A DNA stretch of 9,998 nucleotides from Brevundimonas sp. (GCA_012270135.1 JAAXIW010000035.1:1-9998); one strand, 5' to 3'. Shown: positions 1 to 5,960, counted from the first letter of the stretch. Translations and numbers: made by a program. The notes: a model not told the origin generated them from the letters alone.

Positions 1-523
1 CGATCGCCGCCCGCGCGGGCAGGACCTGGCCGCGTGGCCAGCCGGCCGGCGGGGCCAGCACCGGCATGTCGAACTCGGCGTCCGGGGCGCGTCGGGCCGG
101 ATACTCCGGCGCGAAATAGGCGGTCAACAGGCCGGGCCCGCCATCCGCCGTCTCCGCCGCGACCACCGAGAAGCCGCTCTCGAAAAAGGCTCGCGCCAGT
201 GAGGGCGTCACCGGCCGCGAGGTGCGCCGGACCTGCATGGCGCGCTCGCACTGGGTCCGCGCCGCCGGGTCGCGGGCCGCGCCGCAGCCGTCCAGCCAGG
301 CGTCGAAGGCGGCCAGATGGTCCTCGTGATCCCAGCCGGGCAGGGCGGCGGGGCTGAGGCCGGGCGGCGCGACCGGAGGCGCCGGCGAAACCGGGCCGGG
401 TGCGGGAGCCGGTTCCGACGGCGGCGGCGGCGGAGCGGAAGGGGCCGGCGCGGTGGCGCAGGCGGCCAGCAGCAGCCCGAGGGCCAGGACCGGGCCGACG
501 GCTCCGGCGCGGCGCCCGGTCAT
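1..523 (-). CDS. mltA: Membrane-bound lytic murein transglycosylase A (MltA), 5' part only
   Basis: This gene starts at 523 and runs off the left edge, so only about 174 N-terminal residues are present. MltA cleaves the glycan strands of peptidoglycan to give 1,6-anhydro-muramyl ends and acts on the periplasmic side of the envelope. The reading frame begins MTGRRAGAVGPVLALGL and carries a lipoprotein signal with lipobox L-A-A-C, the lipidated cysteine being Cys22. A Pro/Ala-rich linker spans about residues 23-58. The mature domain then begins with LPGWDHEDHLAAFDAW (about residues 62-77) and later GLLTAYFAPEY, which resemble the start of the MltA domain. The catalytic part and the 3D domain lie outside the window. 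The start ATG shares one base with the stop of the upstream Tim44-domain gene (TGATG), implying co-transcription and translational coupling. Family assignment rests on these N-terminal motifs and on conserved Caulobacterales gene order. Confidence 0.85.
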   Translation of the reverse strand, partial: MTGRRAGAVGPVLALGLLLAACATAPAPSAPPPPPSEPAPAPGPVSPAPPVAPPGLSPAALPGWDHEDHLAAFDAWLDGCGAARDPAARTQCERAMQVRRTSRPVTPSLARAFFESGFSVVAAETADGGPGLLTAYFAPEYPARRAPDAEFDMPVLAPPAGWPRGQVLPARAAI

Positions 524-1158
524 CACGCCGTAGCGGGCTCGGTGCGGGCCAGCAGCCAGTTCGGATCGCTGGCCCCGAGCGTCCGCTCGAAGGTCCAGAC
601 CTCGGCCACCCGTCGCTCCTCGACCTGTTCCTCGGCCGAGGGGTCGGCGGGCTTCACCCGGTTGCGCAGCTCGGCCAGGAAGCGGACCTTGGCCACAGCC
701 CGGTTCTCCTCGGCGTTGGCCATCTCCAGATCGGCCCGGGCCGGGTGCAGGAATTCGGCCTCCTCGGTCTCTCCACGCGCCTCGCGGGCGGCGATTCCGC
801 CCTCGAACGAGGCCATGACATGCGGGGTCAGCAGGGGCTTCAGGGTCTCGCGGTCGCCCGAGGCGTAGGCCCGGACGATGGTCTCGTGAGCCTGTCGCGC
901 CCCGTCGAGGAAGCGGACCGGATCGAAATTGGGGTCCCGCGCGCGCAGACCGGCGATCGAGGCCAGGGTCACCGCGTCGAGGGCGTTCGGCCGGCCTGGC
1001 GCGGCGTCCGCGGCCGGGACCGCCGCCGCCGGCTGGGCGCGGGCGTCTTCCTCGGGCTGCCGCCCGACCTTCTTGCCCAGCATGTTGTAGAGCTGGAACA
1101 GAACGATGGCCGCGATGACCGCGGAGATGACAATCAGAACCTGGTCCGGCACGGGCAT
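523..1158 (-). CDS. Membrane-anchored Tim44-domain protein (TimA-like)
   Basis: This 211-residue protein has one N-terminal hydrophobic segment at about residues 7-24, followed by LYNMLGKKVG, an Ala/Pro-rich linker (about 40-58) and a Tim44-like domain (about 75-208). The domain shows the run DPNFDPVRFLDGARQAHETI (77-96) and the closing VWTFERTLGASDPNWLLART (187-206), both typical of bacterial Tim44-domain proteins. Mitochondrial Tim44 tethers the import motor. Bacterial relatives are inner-membrane-attached proteins of less certain role, proposed to bind membrane or periplasmic partners. With one N-terminal membrane helix the side on which the domain sits cannot be settled from sequence alone. 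The gene overlaps the mltA start by one base, so the two are probably one operon, and it diverges from secB. The start at 1158 places the helix at the very N-terminus, as usual for the family. Confidence 0.87.
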   Translation of the reverse strand: MPVPDQVLIVISAVIAAIVLFQLYNMLGKKVGRQPEEDARAQPAAAVPAADAAPGRPNALDAVTLASIAGLRARDPNFDPVRFLDGARQAHETIVRAYASGDRETLKPLLTPHVMASFEGGIAAREARGETEEAEFLHPARADLEMANAEENRAVAKVRFLAELRNRVKPADPSAEEQVEERRVAEVWTFERTLGASDPNWLLARTEPATA

Positions 1159-1200
1159 TCCCTGACTGGCGCCCGAGGAACGCCGGGCGCGACGAATGGA

Positions 1201-1229
1201 CGATTAGGGGCTGATATGGGGGCGCGCAA
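1201..1229 (-). promoter_or_regulatory. Possible promoter for the Tim44-domain gene/mltA operon
   Basis: On the minus strand TTGCGCG (1229-1223) is followed after 14 bases by CCTAATCG (1208-1201). This is a partial match to the Caulobacter housekeeping form TTGACGS-N10-14-GCTANAWC, with 4 of 7 bases at -35 and a weak -10. It lies about 45 bases upstream of the start at 1158, a sensible distance. The match is weak and could be chance. Confidence 0.22.
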
Positions 1230-1298
1230 GGCGAACGCAGCCCCGGCCCGCCTGCGGCCGATCGCCCGCCGCCCTCATGGCCCCTTGGGCGAGCGTCG

Positions 1299-1327
1299 TT
1301 GCCGCAACCGGCGGTGCATGCTAGTCG
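1299..1327 (+). promoter_or_regulatory. Probable sigma-73-type promoter for secB
   Basis: TTGCCGC (1299-1305) matches the Caulobacter -35 element TTGACGS at 6 of 7 positions. It is followed after 14 bases by GCTAGTCG (1320-1327), which keeps the GCTA core of the -10 element GCTANAWC but not its last three bases. Transcription would begin near 1333, leaving a leader of about 55 bases before secB. The secB start at 1388 has no evident Shine-Dalgarno sequence, so this leader may matter for initiation. The rest of the divergent gap (1159-1387) shows no gene. Confidence 0.42.
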
Positions 1328-1387
1328 CCGCGCCTTCCGGGCCGGACCGCCGCGCCCCCAACGCCATTCCAGACAAGACCGATCGCC

Positions 1388-1906
1388 ATGACCGACGCCG
1401 CCCCGACCGATGCCCCGAAGGCCGCCGAACCGACCACCGGCCAGAACGGCGAAGCCGCCGGCCCCGGTTTCCGCATCCTCGCCCAGTACGTCCGCGACCT
1501 GTCCTTCGAGAACCCCAAGGCCCCGGACTCGCTGCGCATCGAAGCCAAGCCGGCCATCGACCTCGGCGTCGAGATGAACGCCCAGGGCCGCAAGGACGGC
1601 CTGTTCGAGGTCGAGCTGCGGCTCACCGTCAAGGCTTCGACCGACGCCATGACCGTGTTCAACGTCGAACTTCTCTACGGCGGCCTGTTCGCCCTCTCCG
1701 GCGTGGCCGAGCAGGACATCGAGCCCCTGCTGCTGATCGAGTGCCCGCGCTACCTGTTCCCGTTCGCCCGCGAGATCATCGCCCGCGCCACCTCGGACGG
1801 CGGTTTCTACCCGCCCTTCATGCTCGACCCGATCGACTTCGCCGGCATCTACATGTCGCGTCAGCAGCAGATCGCCCGCGGCCCGGCCGAACCCGCCAAG
1901 GCCTGA
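1388..1906 (+). CDS. secB: Protein-export chaperone SecB
   Basis: SecB is a cytosolic homotetrameric chaperone that holds precursor proteins unfolded and hands them to SecA for Sec-dependent export. The product is 172 residues against about 155 in E. coli. The difference is mostly an Ala/Pro/Thr-rich N-terminal tail (residues 1-26) before the conserved core, which opens FRILAQYVRDLSFENPKAP (28-46). Further family signatures are ELLYGGLFAL (94-103) and the conserved ECPRYLFPFAREIIA followed by GGFYPPFMLDPIDF. The start is the first ATG of the frame. The gene is the only plus-strand gene left of the origin, so it is transcribed against the predicted leftward fork. It converges on dnaQ with a 21-base gap and no convincing intrinsic terminator between them. 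Confidence 0.96.
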   Translation: MTDAAPTDAPKAAEPTTGQNGEAAGPGFRILAQYVRDLSFENPKAPDSLRIEAKPAIDLGVEMNAQGRKDGLFEVELRLTVKASTDAMTVFNVELLYGGLFALSGVAEQDIEPLLLIECPRYLFPFAREIIARATSDGGFYPPFMLDPIDFAGIYMSRQQQIARGPAEPAKA

Positions 1907-1927
1907 TCCGGAAGGGCGCGGGGCGGT

Positions 1928-2644
1928 TCAGGCCGCCTCGATGTCCAGCCCGTAGGACGCCCATAGCGACTGGTCCTTCAGGGTGTCGCGCAGAAAGGCC
2001 AGATGGGCCGCTCGCTCGGCCTCGGTCGAGCGCGGCGCCAGAGGCCGGGGACGCGGACCATAGCCCCCGGCGGCCACGGCGGCGACCTGGGCCGTCGCTG
2101 TCCGCGCCGACGACAGATCCAGCCGCCGCTCCTTGCCGCCCTTCAGCTCCAGATAGACCTCGGCCAGCAGCCGGGCGTCGATCAGGGCCCCGTGCAGCGT
2201 CCGCTCGACCAGGCTGATCTTGAACCGCTTGCACAGGGCGTCGAGCGAATTGGCCATCCCCGGGAATCGCGTCTGCGCCAGCTTCAGGGTGTCGATCCAG
2301 CGCGTCTCTGCCAGGAGCGCATGACCGCACAGCCCGCACTCATGGTCGATGAAGGACCGGTCGAAGGCAGCGTTGTGGGCGATCACCGGCGCGTCGCCGA
2401 TGAATTCCATCAACTCGTGGACCACATCGCGGAATTTCGGCGCATCCCGCACCTTCTCGTCGGTGATGCCGTGCACCCGGATGGCATCCGGCGGGATCAG
2501 ACGCTCGGGGTGCACCAGGGTGTGATACATTCGGCCCGTCGGCAGCAGATCCTCGATCTCGATACAGCCGACCTCGATCAGCCGGTCGCCCGTCTTCGGA
2601 TCGAAGCCGGTGGTTTCGGTGTCGAGGACGATTTCGCGGGCCAT
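1928..2644 (-). CDS. dnaQ: DNA polymerase III epsilon subunit (3'-5' proofreading exonuclease)
   Basis: DnaQ is the proofreading exonuclease of the replicative polymerase core; it removes mispaired 3' nucleotides using two metal ions. The 238-residue protein shows all DEDDh exonuclease motifs: Exo I VLDTETTGFD with Asp8 and Glu10, Exo II HNAAFD with Asp95, and Exo III HGALIDARLL with His151 and Asp156. A flexible Gly/Pro/Arg-rich stretch at about 185-205 precedes a C-terminal segment (about 207-238), the arrangement used to reach the polymerase alpha subunit. I chose the ATG at 2644 because it puts the Exo I strand next to the N-terminus and has AAGGG just upstream. A longer frame to 2701 would add 19 residues from within the coaE end. 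It follows coaE by 5 bases and is the last gene of the ppsR-maf-aroE-coaE-dnaQ series. Confidence 0.96.
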   Translation of the reverse strand: MAREIVLDTETTGFDPKTGDRLIEVGCIEIEDLLPTGRMYHTLVHPERLIPPDAIRVHGITDEKVRDAPKFRDVVHELMEFIGDAPVIAHNAAFDRSFIDHECGLCGHALLAETRWIDTLKLAQTRFPGMANSLDALCKRFKISLVERTLHGALIDARLLAEVYLELKGGKERRLDLSSARTATAQVAAVAAGGYGPRPRPLAPRSTEAERAAHLAFLRDTLKDQSLWASYGLDIEAA

Positions 2645-2649
2645 GACCC

Positions 2650-3291
2650 TTATTGAATCGGTTCGCCGTCCGGCGAAACCCCGCGCCGGGGCGAAGTCCA
2701 CCCCGGGGCCAGAACCGTCCCCACGATTTCTCGCACCCGGCGCCGCGCCGCCTCAAGCCCGTGGCCGGTGTCGACGATGAAATCGGCCCGCCGGCGCTTC
2801 TCGGCGTCCGGCGTCTGCCTGGCCAGAACGGCCTCGAACCGCTCGCGGGTCATGCCCGGCCGACCCAGCACCCGTTCGGCCTGGATCTCCGGATCCGCGG
2901 TGACCACCACCACCGCGTCCACCGCCGCGTCGCCGCCGGTCTCGAACAGCAGCGGGATATCCAGCACCGCCAGCCGCACCCCGCGCCGTTCCGCCTCGAC
3001 CAGGTCCTCGAGCCGGCCCCGCATCACCAGCGGATGGACGATCGCCTCCAGTCGCCGGAAGGCGCCCTCGTCCTGTCCCAGGGCCCCGGCCAGACGGATG
3101 CGATCCACGGCCCCGTCGACCACCACGCCCGGAAAGGCCGCGCCAACCGGTCCGACCGCCGCCCCGCCTTCGGCGTAGAGTCGGTGCACCGCCTCGTCGG
3201 CGTTCCAGACCAGCGCCCCCTCGGCCGCGAACATTTCCGCCGTCGTCGTCTTGCCCATGCCAATGGAGCCGGTCAGACCGAGCACGATCAT
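2650..3291 (-). CDS. coaE: Dephospho-CoA kinase
   Basis: CoaE phosphorylates the 3'-hydroxyl of dephospho-CoA with ATP, the last step of coenzyme A synthesis, in the cytosol. The 213-residue product has a Walker A loop GSIGMGKT (residues 8-15), the conserved HPLV (86-89), DIPLLFETG (111-119) and RQTPDAEKRRRADFIVDTG (158-176), which are the family landmarks in the right order. The usual acidic DAD motif near residue 32 reads NAD here (WNADEAVH), so the second aspartate is kept. About 20 C-terminal residues (194-213, Pro/Gly-rich) extend past the usual end. The ATG at 3291 overlaps the aroE stop by four bases (ATGA), pointing to coupled translation. The frame stays open upstream to 4374, but that part is antisense shadow and not protein of this gene. 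Confidence 0.95.
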   Translation of the reverse strand: MIVLGLTGSIGMGKTTTAEMFAAEGALVWNADEAVHRLYAEGGAAVGPVGAAFPGVVVDGAVDRIRLAGALGQDEGAFRRLEAIVHPLVMRGRLEDLVEAERRGVRLAVLDIPLLFETGGDAAVDAVVVVTADPEIQAERVLGRPGMTRERFEAVLARQTPDAEKRRRADFIVDTGHGLEAARRRVREIVGTVLAPGWTSPRRGVSPDGEPIQ

Positions 3292-4085
3292 GGTGCTTCT
3301 CCAAGGGCCGCCAAGGCGAGGTCGCGCACGCCGGTCGCGGGCGGCTCGATTCCGAACAAGGCCCGGAAGGACGGCCGCGCCTGGCCGATCAGCATGGCCA
3401 GTCCGTCTACCGTCGCCAGCCCTCGCGCCCGTCCGGCGGCGAGGAAGGGCGTCAGCAGCGGCCGGTAGGTCATGTCTATCAGCACAGCGTCGGCGCGCAG
3501 GGCGTCCGTGTCGATCTCCGGCGCAACGCTGAGCGCATTGACCACCAGCGCCGCCCTCGCGGGATCGTCCGGGGCCGCCACCTCGACGCCCAGGTCGGCG
3601 GCCAGCCGTTCGGCCCGCTCCGGCGTCCGGTTGAGCACGGCCACCTCCGCACCGGCCGCCTTCAGCGCCGCCGCCGCCGCCCGCGCCGCGCCGCCCGCGC
3701 CGAGGACCAGAGCGGTGCGGCCCGCGATCGCGAGGCCCGGCGCCTGCTCGGCCAGCGCCGTTATCAGCCCCTCGCCGTCGGTGCTGGCGGCGCGCACCCG
3801 TCCGCCGGTGAACATCAGGAGCTGGGCGGAGCCGCACAATCGCGCCGTCTCGCCGGCCGCATCCGAGAGGGCCAGCGCCGCGGCCTTGAAGGGCGCCGTA
3901 ACGTTCAGCCCGCGCAGGCCCCCCGCCCGGCCTTCCTTGACCAGCGCCGCGAACCCCGCCTCGTCCGCCGGACCGAAGGCGCGGTAGTCGGCATCCAGTC
4001 CCGCCGCCGCGATCCAGGCGGTGTGGATCAGCGGGCTGAGCGAATGGGTGATCGGCTGACCCGCGACGCCGGCGATCATAGTCAT
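3288..4085 (-). CDS. aroE: Shikimate dehydrogenase (NADP+), with unusual shikimate-site residues
   Basis: AroE reduces 3-dehydroshikimate to shikimate with NADPH in aromatic amino acid synthesis. The 265-residue product has the N-terminal substrate motif GQPITHSLSPLIH (about residues 9-21), catalytic-lysine motif NVTAPFK, the STDGEG motif with the catalytic aspartate, the nucleotide-binding loop VLGAGGAARA and the NRT adenosine-phosphate motif. The C-terminus DMTYRPLLTPFL ... TVDGLAMLIGQA is also typical. Two positions differ from the usual pattern: the motif normally read as GAVNTL or GAANLL is GSAQLL, so a shikimate-contacting Asn is Gln, and the Asn of NTDG is Ser. The usual NATSLGM-like segment reads NALSVAP. 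The lysine-aspartate pair is intact, so activity is likely. The ATG at 4085 overlaps the maf stop (ATGA); an ATG two codons downstream and another 15 codons upstream are less likely starts. Confidence 0.92.
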   Translation of the reverse strand: MTMIAGVAGQPITHSLSPLIHTAWIAAAGLDADYRAFGPADEAGFAALVKEGRAGGLRGLNVTAPFKAAALALSDAAGETARLCGSAQLLMFTGGRVRAASTDGEGLITALAEQAPGLAIAGRTALVLGAGGAARAAAAALKAAGAEVAVLNRTPERAERLAADLGVEVAAPDDPARAALVVNALSVAPEIDTDALRADAVLIDMTYRPLLTPFLAAGRARGLATVDGLAMLIGQARPSFRALFGIEPPATGVRDLALAALGEAP

Positions 4086-4678
4086 GCCGCCAGCACTCCG
4101 GCCCGGCGCAACTCCGCCAGCACCGGCCACAACGGCAGGCCGAGGACGGTGAAATAGTCCCCGTCAACGGCCTCGAACAGCTGCGAGCCCATCCCCTCCA
4201 GCCGATAGGATCCCACCGAACCCAGCAGCGCCTCGCCCTCCGCCGCGAGATAGGCGTCCAGAAAGGCGTCGGAGAAGTCGCGCATCCGCATCGCCGCCGT
4301 GTCGACCCCGGACCACACCAGCTGTCCGTTGCAGGCCAGGGCCGCGCCCGAATGGAGCTTGTGAACCTGTCCACGCATCGCCGTCAGCCGGGTCCGCGCG
4401 GCCTCCAGGGTCGGCGCCTTGGACACCAGTCCACCGGCGAAAGCGAGGGTCTGGTCCGCGCCCAGCACCCAGGCTTCCGGGTCGTGGCGGGACACCGCCA
4501 GCGCCTTGATCCGCGCCAGCTCTACCGCCAGCCCGGCCGGATCCGCCGGATCGTGCGCCGCCTTGACCACGTTCTCGTCGCCCTCGGCGCCCTGAATTGC
4601 GAAGGGCACGCCGGCGCCTTCCAGCATCGCCCGCCGCGCCGCACTTTTCGACGCGAGGATCAGCCGTTCCCCGCTCAC
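4082..4678 (-). CDS. maf: Maf-family nucleoside triphosphate pyrophosphatase (YceF-like)
   Basis: Maf proteins hydrolyse non-canonical or modified nucleoside triphosphates to monophosphate and pyrophosphate, and are thought to clean the nucleotide pool. The 198-residue product opens with RLILASKSAARRAMLE (5-20), the family's substrate loop. It carries the catalytic region VLGADQTLA with Asp75, and later GSVGSYRLEGMG and the GLPLWPVLAELR tail. The GADQ form, rather than GADT, resembles E. coli YceF, which prefers 7-methyl-GTP, over YhdE; that substrate is inferred. The start is a GTG at 4678 whose last two bases overlap the ppsR stop (GTGA), so no other start fits the coupled arrangement as well. 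The gene sits between ppsR and aroE, with overlaps on both sides. Confidence 0.93.
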   Translation of the reverse strand: MSGERLILASKSAARRAMLEGAGVPFAIQGAEGDENVVKAAHDPADPAGLAVELARIKALAVSRHDPEAWVLGADQTLAFAGGLVSKAPTLEAARTRLTAMRGQVHKLHSGAALACNGQLVWSGVDTAAMRMRDFSDAFLDAYLAAEGEALLGSVGSYRLEGMGSQLFEAVDGDYFTVLGLPLWPVLAELRRAGVLAA

Positions 4679-5544
4679 CAGCTGGCTCCCACCCGATGGG
4701 TGCGGCGCTCGTTCAGCACATTGATGATCGCCGCCGCGGTCTCCTCAACGGAGCGCCGGGTCACGTCGATGACCGGCCAGCCGCGGCGCTCGAATGCCCG
4801 TCGCGCCTTGACCGTCTCCTCGCGCACCGCCTCATGGTCGGTATAGGTGGAGGCGCGGCCGGCGTTCAGCCCGTCCATCCGGTTGCGTCGGATCTGCACC
4901 AGCCGGTCCGGCGACACGGTCAGGCCGATGATCAGGGGGTTCTTCAGGCCGACCAGCCGCTCGCCGTCCTCCTGGCCCGGCACCAGCGGCACATTGGCGG
5001 CCCGGATGCCGCGATGCGCCAGATAGATGCAGGTCGGCGTCTTCGAGGTCCGGCTGACGCCGCACAGCACCACATCGGCGCTTTCCAGCTGCTCCGTCGT
5101 GCCCTGACCATCATCATGAGCCATGGCGTAGTCGAGCGCCGCGATGCGGTTGAAATAGTCGGTGTCCAGCGCATGCTGGGCCCCGACCCGCGTCGAAAGG
5201 GCCGCTCCCAGATAGCGCGACAGGGCCCCGACCAGCGGATCCAGCGCGCCGATCTGCGGCATGTCCAGCCGCCGGCATCCGTCCTCCAGCTGCTCCCGCA
5301 AATCCCGGTCGACCAGGGTGTGCAGCACCACGCCAGGCGAGGCCGCGATCTCTTCCAGCACCCGGTCCATCTGCTTGGCCGAACGGACCAGGGCGTAGAT
5401 ATGCTCGATCGGGATCACCCCGTCGAAGCGGGCCACCACGGCCTTGGCCATGGCGTTCAAGGTCTCGCCGGTCGAATCCGAGACGAGATGGACATGGAAA
5501 TAGGTCGCCAGTCGCGTCGCGCCGGCGGGGCGGGCCGGACTCAT
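4675..5544 (-). CDS. ppsR: Pyruvate,phosphate dikinase / PEP synthase regulatory protein (DUF299)
   Basis: This family is a bifunctional ADP-dependent kinase and Pi-dependent pyrophosphorylase that switches pyruvate,phosphate dikinase or PEP synthase off and on by threonine phosphorylation. The product (289 residues from the start chosen) begins its conserved part at YFHVHLVSDSTGETL (15-29), has DYAMAHDDGQ (138-147), the P-loop GVSRTSKT (162-169) and NPLIIGLTV. I chose the ATG at 5544 since it lies 14 residues before the conserved domain and has a GAGG Shine-Dalgarno eight bases upstream. The frame stays open to an ATG at 5706, but the extra 54 residues are not family-like and would lie inside the origin. 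It is the first gene of the leftward operon and directly borders the predicted origin, as the DUF299 gene (originally RP001) does in C. crescentus. Whether its target is the dikinase or the synthase cannot be told here. Confidence 0.94.
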   Translation of the reverse strand: MSPARPAGATRLATYFHVHLVSDSTGETLNAMAKAVVARFDGVIPIEHIYALVRSAKQMDRVLEEIAASPGVVLHTLVDRDLREQLEDGCRRLDMPQIGALDPLVGALSRYLGAALSTRVGAQHALDTDYFNRIAALDYAMAHDDGQGTTEQLESADVVLCGVSRTSKTPTCIYLAHRGIRAANVPLVPGQEDGERLVGLKNPLIIGLTVSPDRLVQIRRNRMDGLNAGRASTYTDHEAVREETVKARRAFERRGWPVIDVTRRSVEETAAAIINVLNERRTHRVGASW

Positions 5545-5644
5545 GCCGCGGACCTCGTGGGGAAGGTTCGGTCGGATCTGTCCATGGCGGCGAGACTCCT
5601 GTGGACGGGGCCGGGCGCCGATCACCCTGACCGGGGCGCCGATC

Positions 5645-5652
5645 TCTATAGC
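5645..5652 (-). promoter_or_regulatory. Possible -10 element for the ppsR operon
   Basis: Read on the minus strand this is GCTATAGA, which matches 6 of 8 positions of the Caulobacter -10 element GCTANAWC and contains the only TATA-like core in the gap. Transcription would start near 5638, giving a leader of roughly 90 bases before the ppsR ATG. No convincing -35 lies 10-14 bases upstream; TTGATCC sits 25 bases away, too far. The call therefore rests on the -10 alone. Confidence 0.3.
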
Positions 5653-5711
5653 CGCGCGCGCCGAAACCGGCGAGCGGGGATCAAGGTGGACGACGATCCC
5701 CTCCATCCGGG

Positions 5712-5736
5712 GACTCGTCCCAAGACTCGTGGAGTC
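5712..5736. promoter_or_regulatory. Cluster of three CcrM (GANTC) methylation sites with a palindrome
   Basis: GACTC occurs at 5712-5716 and 5724-5728, and GAGTC at 5732-5736. The first two are part of a direct repeat GACTCGT spaced 12 bases apart. The last two form a perfect interrupted palindrome, GACTC-GTG-GAGTC. CcrM methylates GANTC on the adenine late in the Caulobacter cell cycle, leaving origin DNA hemimethylated just after initiation, and GcrA reads these marks at promoters. At this base composition one site is expected per roughly 300-350 bases, so three in 25 is dense. A binding role for the palindrome is inferred. Confidence 0.75.
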
Positions 5737-5748
5737 GTTCGGCTCCCA

Positions 5749-5757
5749 TGTGGACAG
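5749..5757 (-). promoter_or_regulatory. DnaA-box-like 9-mer (CTGTCCACA)
   Basis: On the minus strand the site reads CTGTCCACA and matches the consensus TTATCCACA at 7 of 9 positions, keeping the whole TCCACA core. It ends two bases before the perfect CtrA site at 5760, so the two proteins could interfere with or help each other. It is probably a weak to moderate site. Confidence 0.5.
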
Positions 5758-5759
5758 TC

Positions 5760-5774
5760 TTAACGAGACCTTAA
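5760..5774. promoter_or_regulatory. CtrA binding site, perfect TTAA-N7-TTAA
   Basis: The sequence is TTAA-CGAGACC-TTAA, an exact match to the full CtrA consensus. In C. crescentus such sites in Cori bind phosphorylated CtrA, which represses replication initiation in swarmer and predivisional cells. By eye, the only TTAA tetranucleotides I find in the whole window are the two here and the one at 5822, which makes a chance pairing unlikely. Confidence 0.85.
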
Positions 5775-5821
5775 CGGCGCCCGGTTCCGGATGCCGTCGG
5801 CTGGACCCCTGAGCCCGCCGG

Positions 5822-5836
5822 TTAAGGCCTCGTTAG
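5822..5836. promoter_or_regulatory. CtrA binding site, near-perfect TTAA-N7-TTAG
   Basis: The sequence is TTAA-GGCCTCG-TTAG, differing from the CtrA consensus by one base in the second half-site. It starts 62 bases after the first CtrA site, very close to six turns of B-DNA, so both dimers would face the same side of the helix. A DnaA-like box begins four bases past its end at 5840. It could repress both origin firing and any hemE promoter nearby. Confidence 0.75.
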
Positions 5837-5839
5837 CAA

Positions 5840-5848
5840 TTATCCCCG
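5840..5848 (+). promoter_or_regulatory. DnaA-box-like 9-mer (TTATCCCCG), first copy
   Basis: TTATCCCCG matches the consensus TTATCCACA at 7 of 9 positions, differing only at positions 7 and 9. The identical 9-mer recurs at 5932 in the same orientation, 92 bases downstream. Only three bases separate it from the CtrA site at 5822-5836, which suggests competition between activator and repressor. Confidence 0.55.
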
Positions 5849-5893
5849 CTTTCACCAGCCCCGTGGATGCGCGTGGACCACTGCCGGCCATGC

Positions 5894-5902
5894 TGCGGAC
5901 AA
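5894..5902 (-). promoter_or_regulatory. Weak DnaA-box-like 9-mer (TTGTCCGCA)
   Basis: On the minus strand the site reads TTGTCCGCA, 7 of 9 to the consensus but with a change at position 7 inside the core. It lies between the two TTATCCCCG copies and points the opposite way. It is weaker evidence than the other boxes. Confidence 0.35.
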
Positions 5903-5913
5903 CGTCGGATCGG

Positions 5914-5926
5914 CGGCTCGAAGCCG
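5914..5926. repeat. Short inverted repeat CGGCT-CGA-AGCCG in the origin
   Basis: A perfect five-base inverted repeat with a three-base centre lies just before the second TTATCCCCG box. It could form a small hairpin or be a binding site for a dimer. At this length it could also be chance in GC-rich DNA. Confidence 0.35.
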
Positions 5927-5931
5927 ACATC

Positions 5932-5940
5932 TTATCCCCG
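5932..5940 (+). promoter_or_regulatory. DnaA-box-like 9-mer (TTATCCCCG), second copy
   Basis: This is an exact repeat of the 9-mer at 5840 in the same orientation, 7 of 9 to the consensus. It is the box nearest the AT-rich tract (20 bases away) and so the best placed to load DnaA toward the unwinding region. Confidence 0.55.
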
Positions 5941-5960
5941 CCATCCCCGGCCCTGCTTCC

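Noticed and set aside
1922..1937. Hairpin GGCGG-TTCAGG-CCGCC between the convergent secB and dnaQ ends
   Set aside because: No run of T follows on either strand and the stem overlaps the dnaQ stop. It is too weak to call an intrinsic terminator.
400..2217. Long plus-strand open frame of about 605 codons across the Tim44-domain gene, secB and dnaQ
   Set aside because: It is antisense or out of frame to three well-recognised genes, is Arg/Pro/Gly-rich and low in complexity, and resembles no family. Such frames are common in GC-rich DNA.
2650..4374. coaE frame extended upstream to 4374
   Set aside because: The added part runs out of frame through aroE and part of maf. The ATG at 3291, overlapping the aroE stop and directly before the P-loop, is clearly the start.
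5545..5706. N-terminal extension of ppsR to an ATG at 5706
   Set aside because: The extra 54 residues do not look like the family, and the ATG at 5544 has a good ribosome binding site and correct distance to the conserved domain. The open frame over the origin is chance.
5862..5880. Further DnaA-like sequences CGTGGATGC and CGTGGACCA
   Set aside because: They match the consensus at 6 of 9 positions or fewer, which is expected by chance in this base composition.
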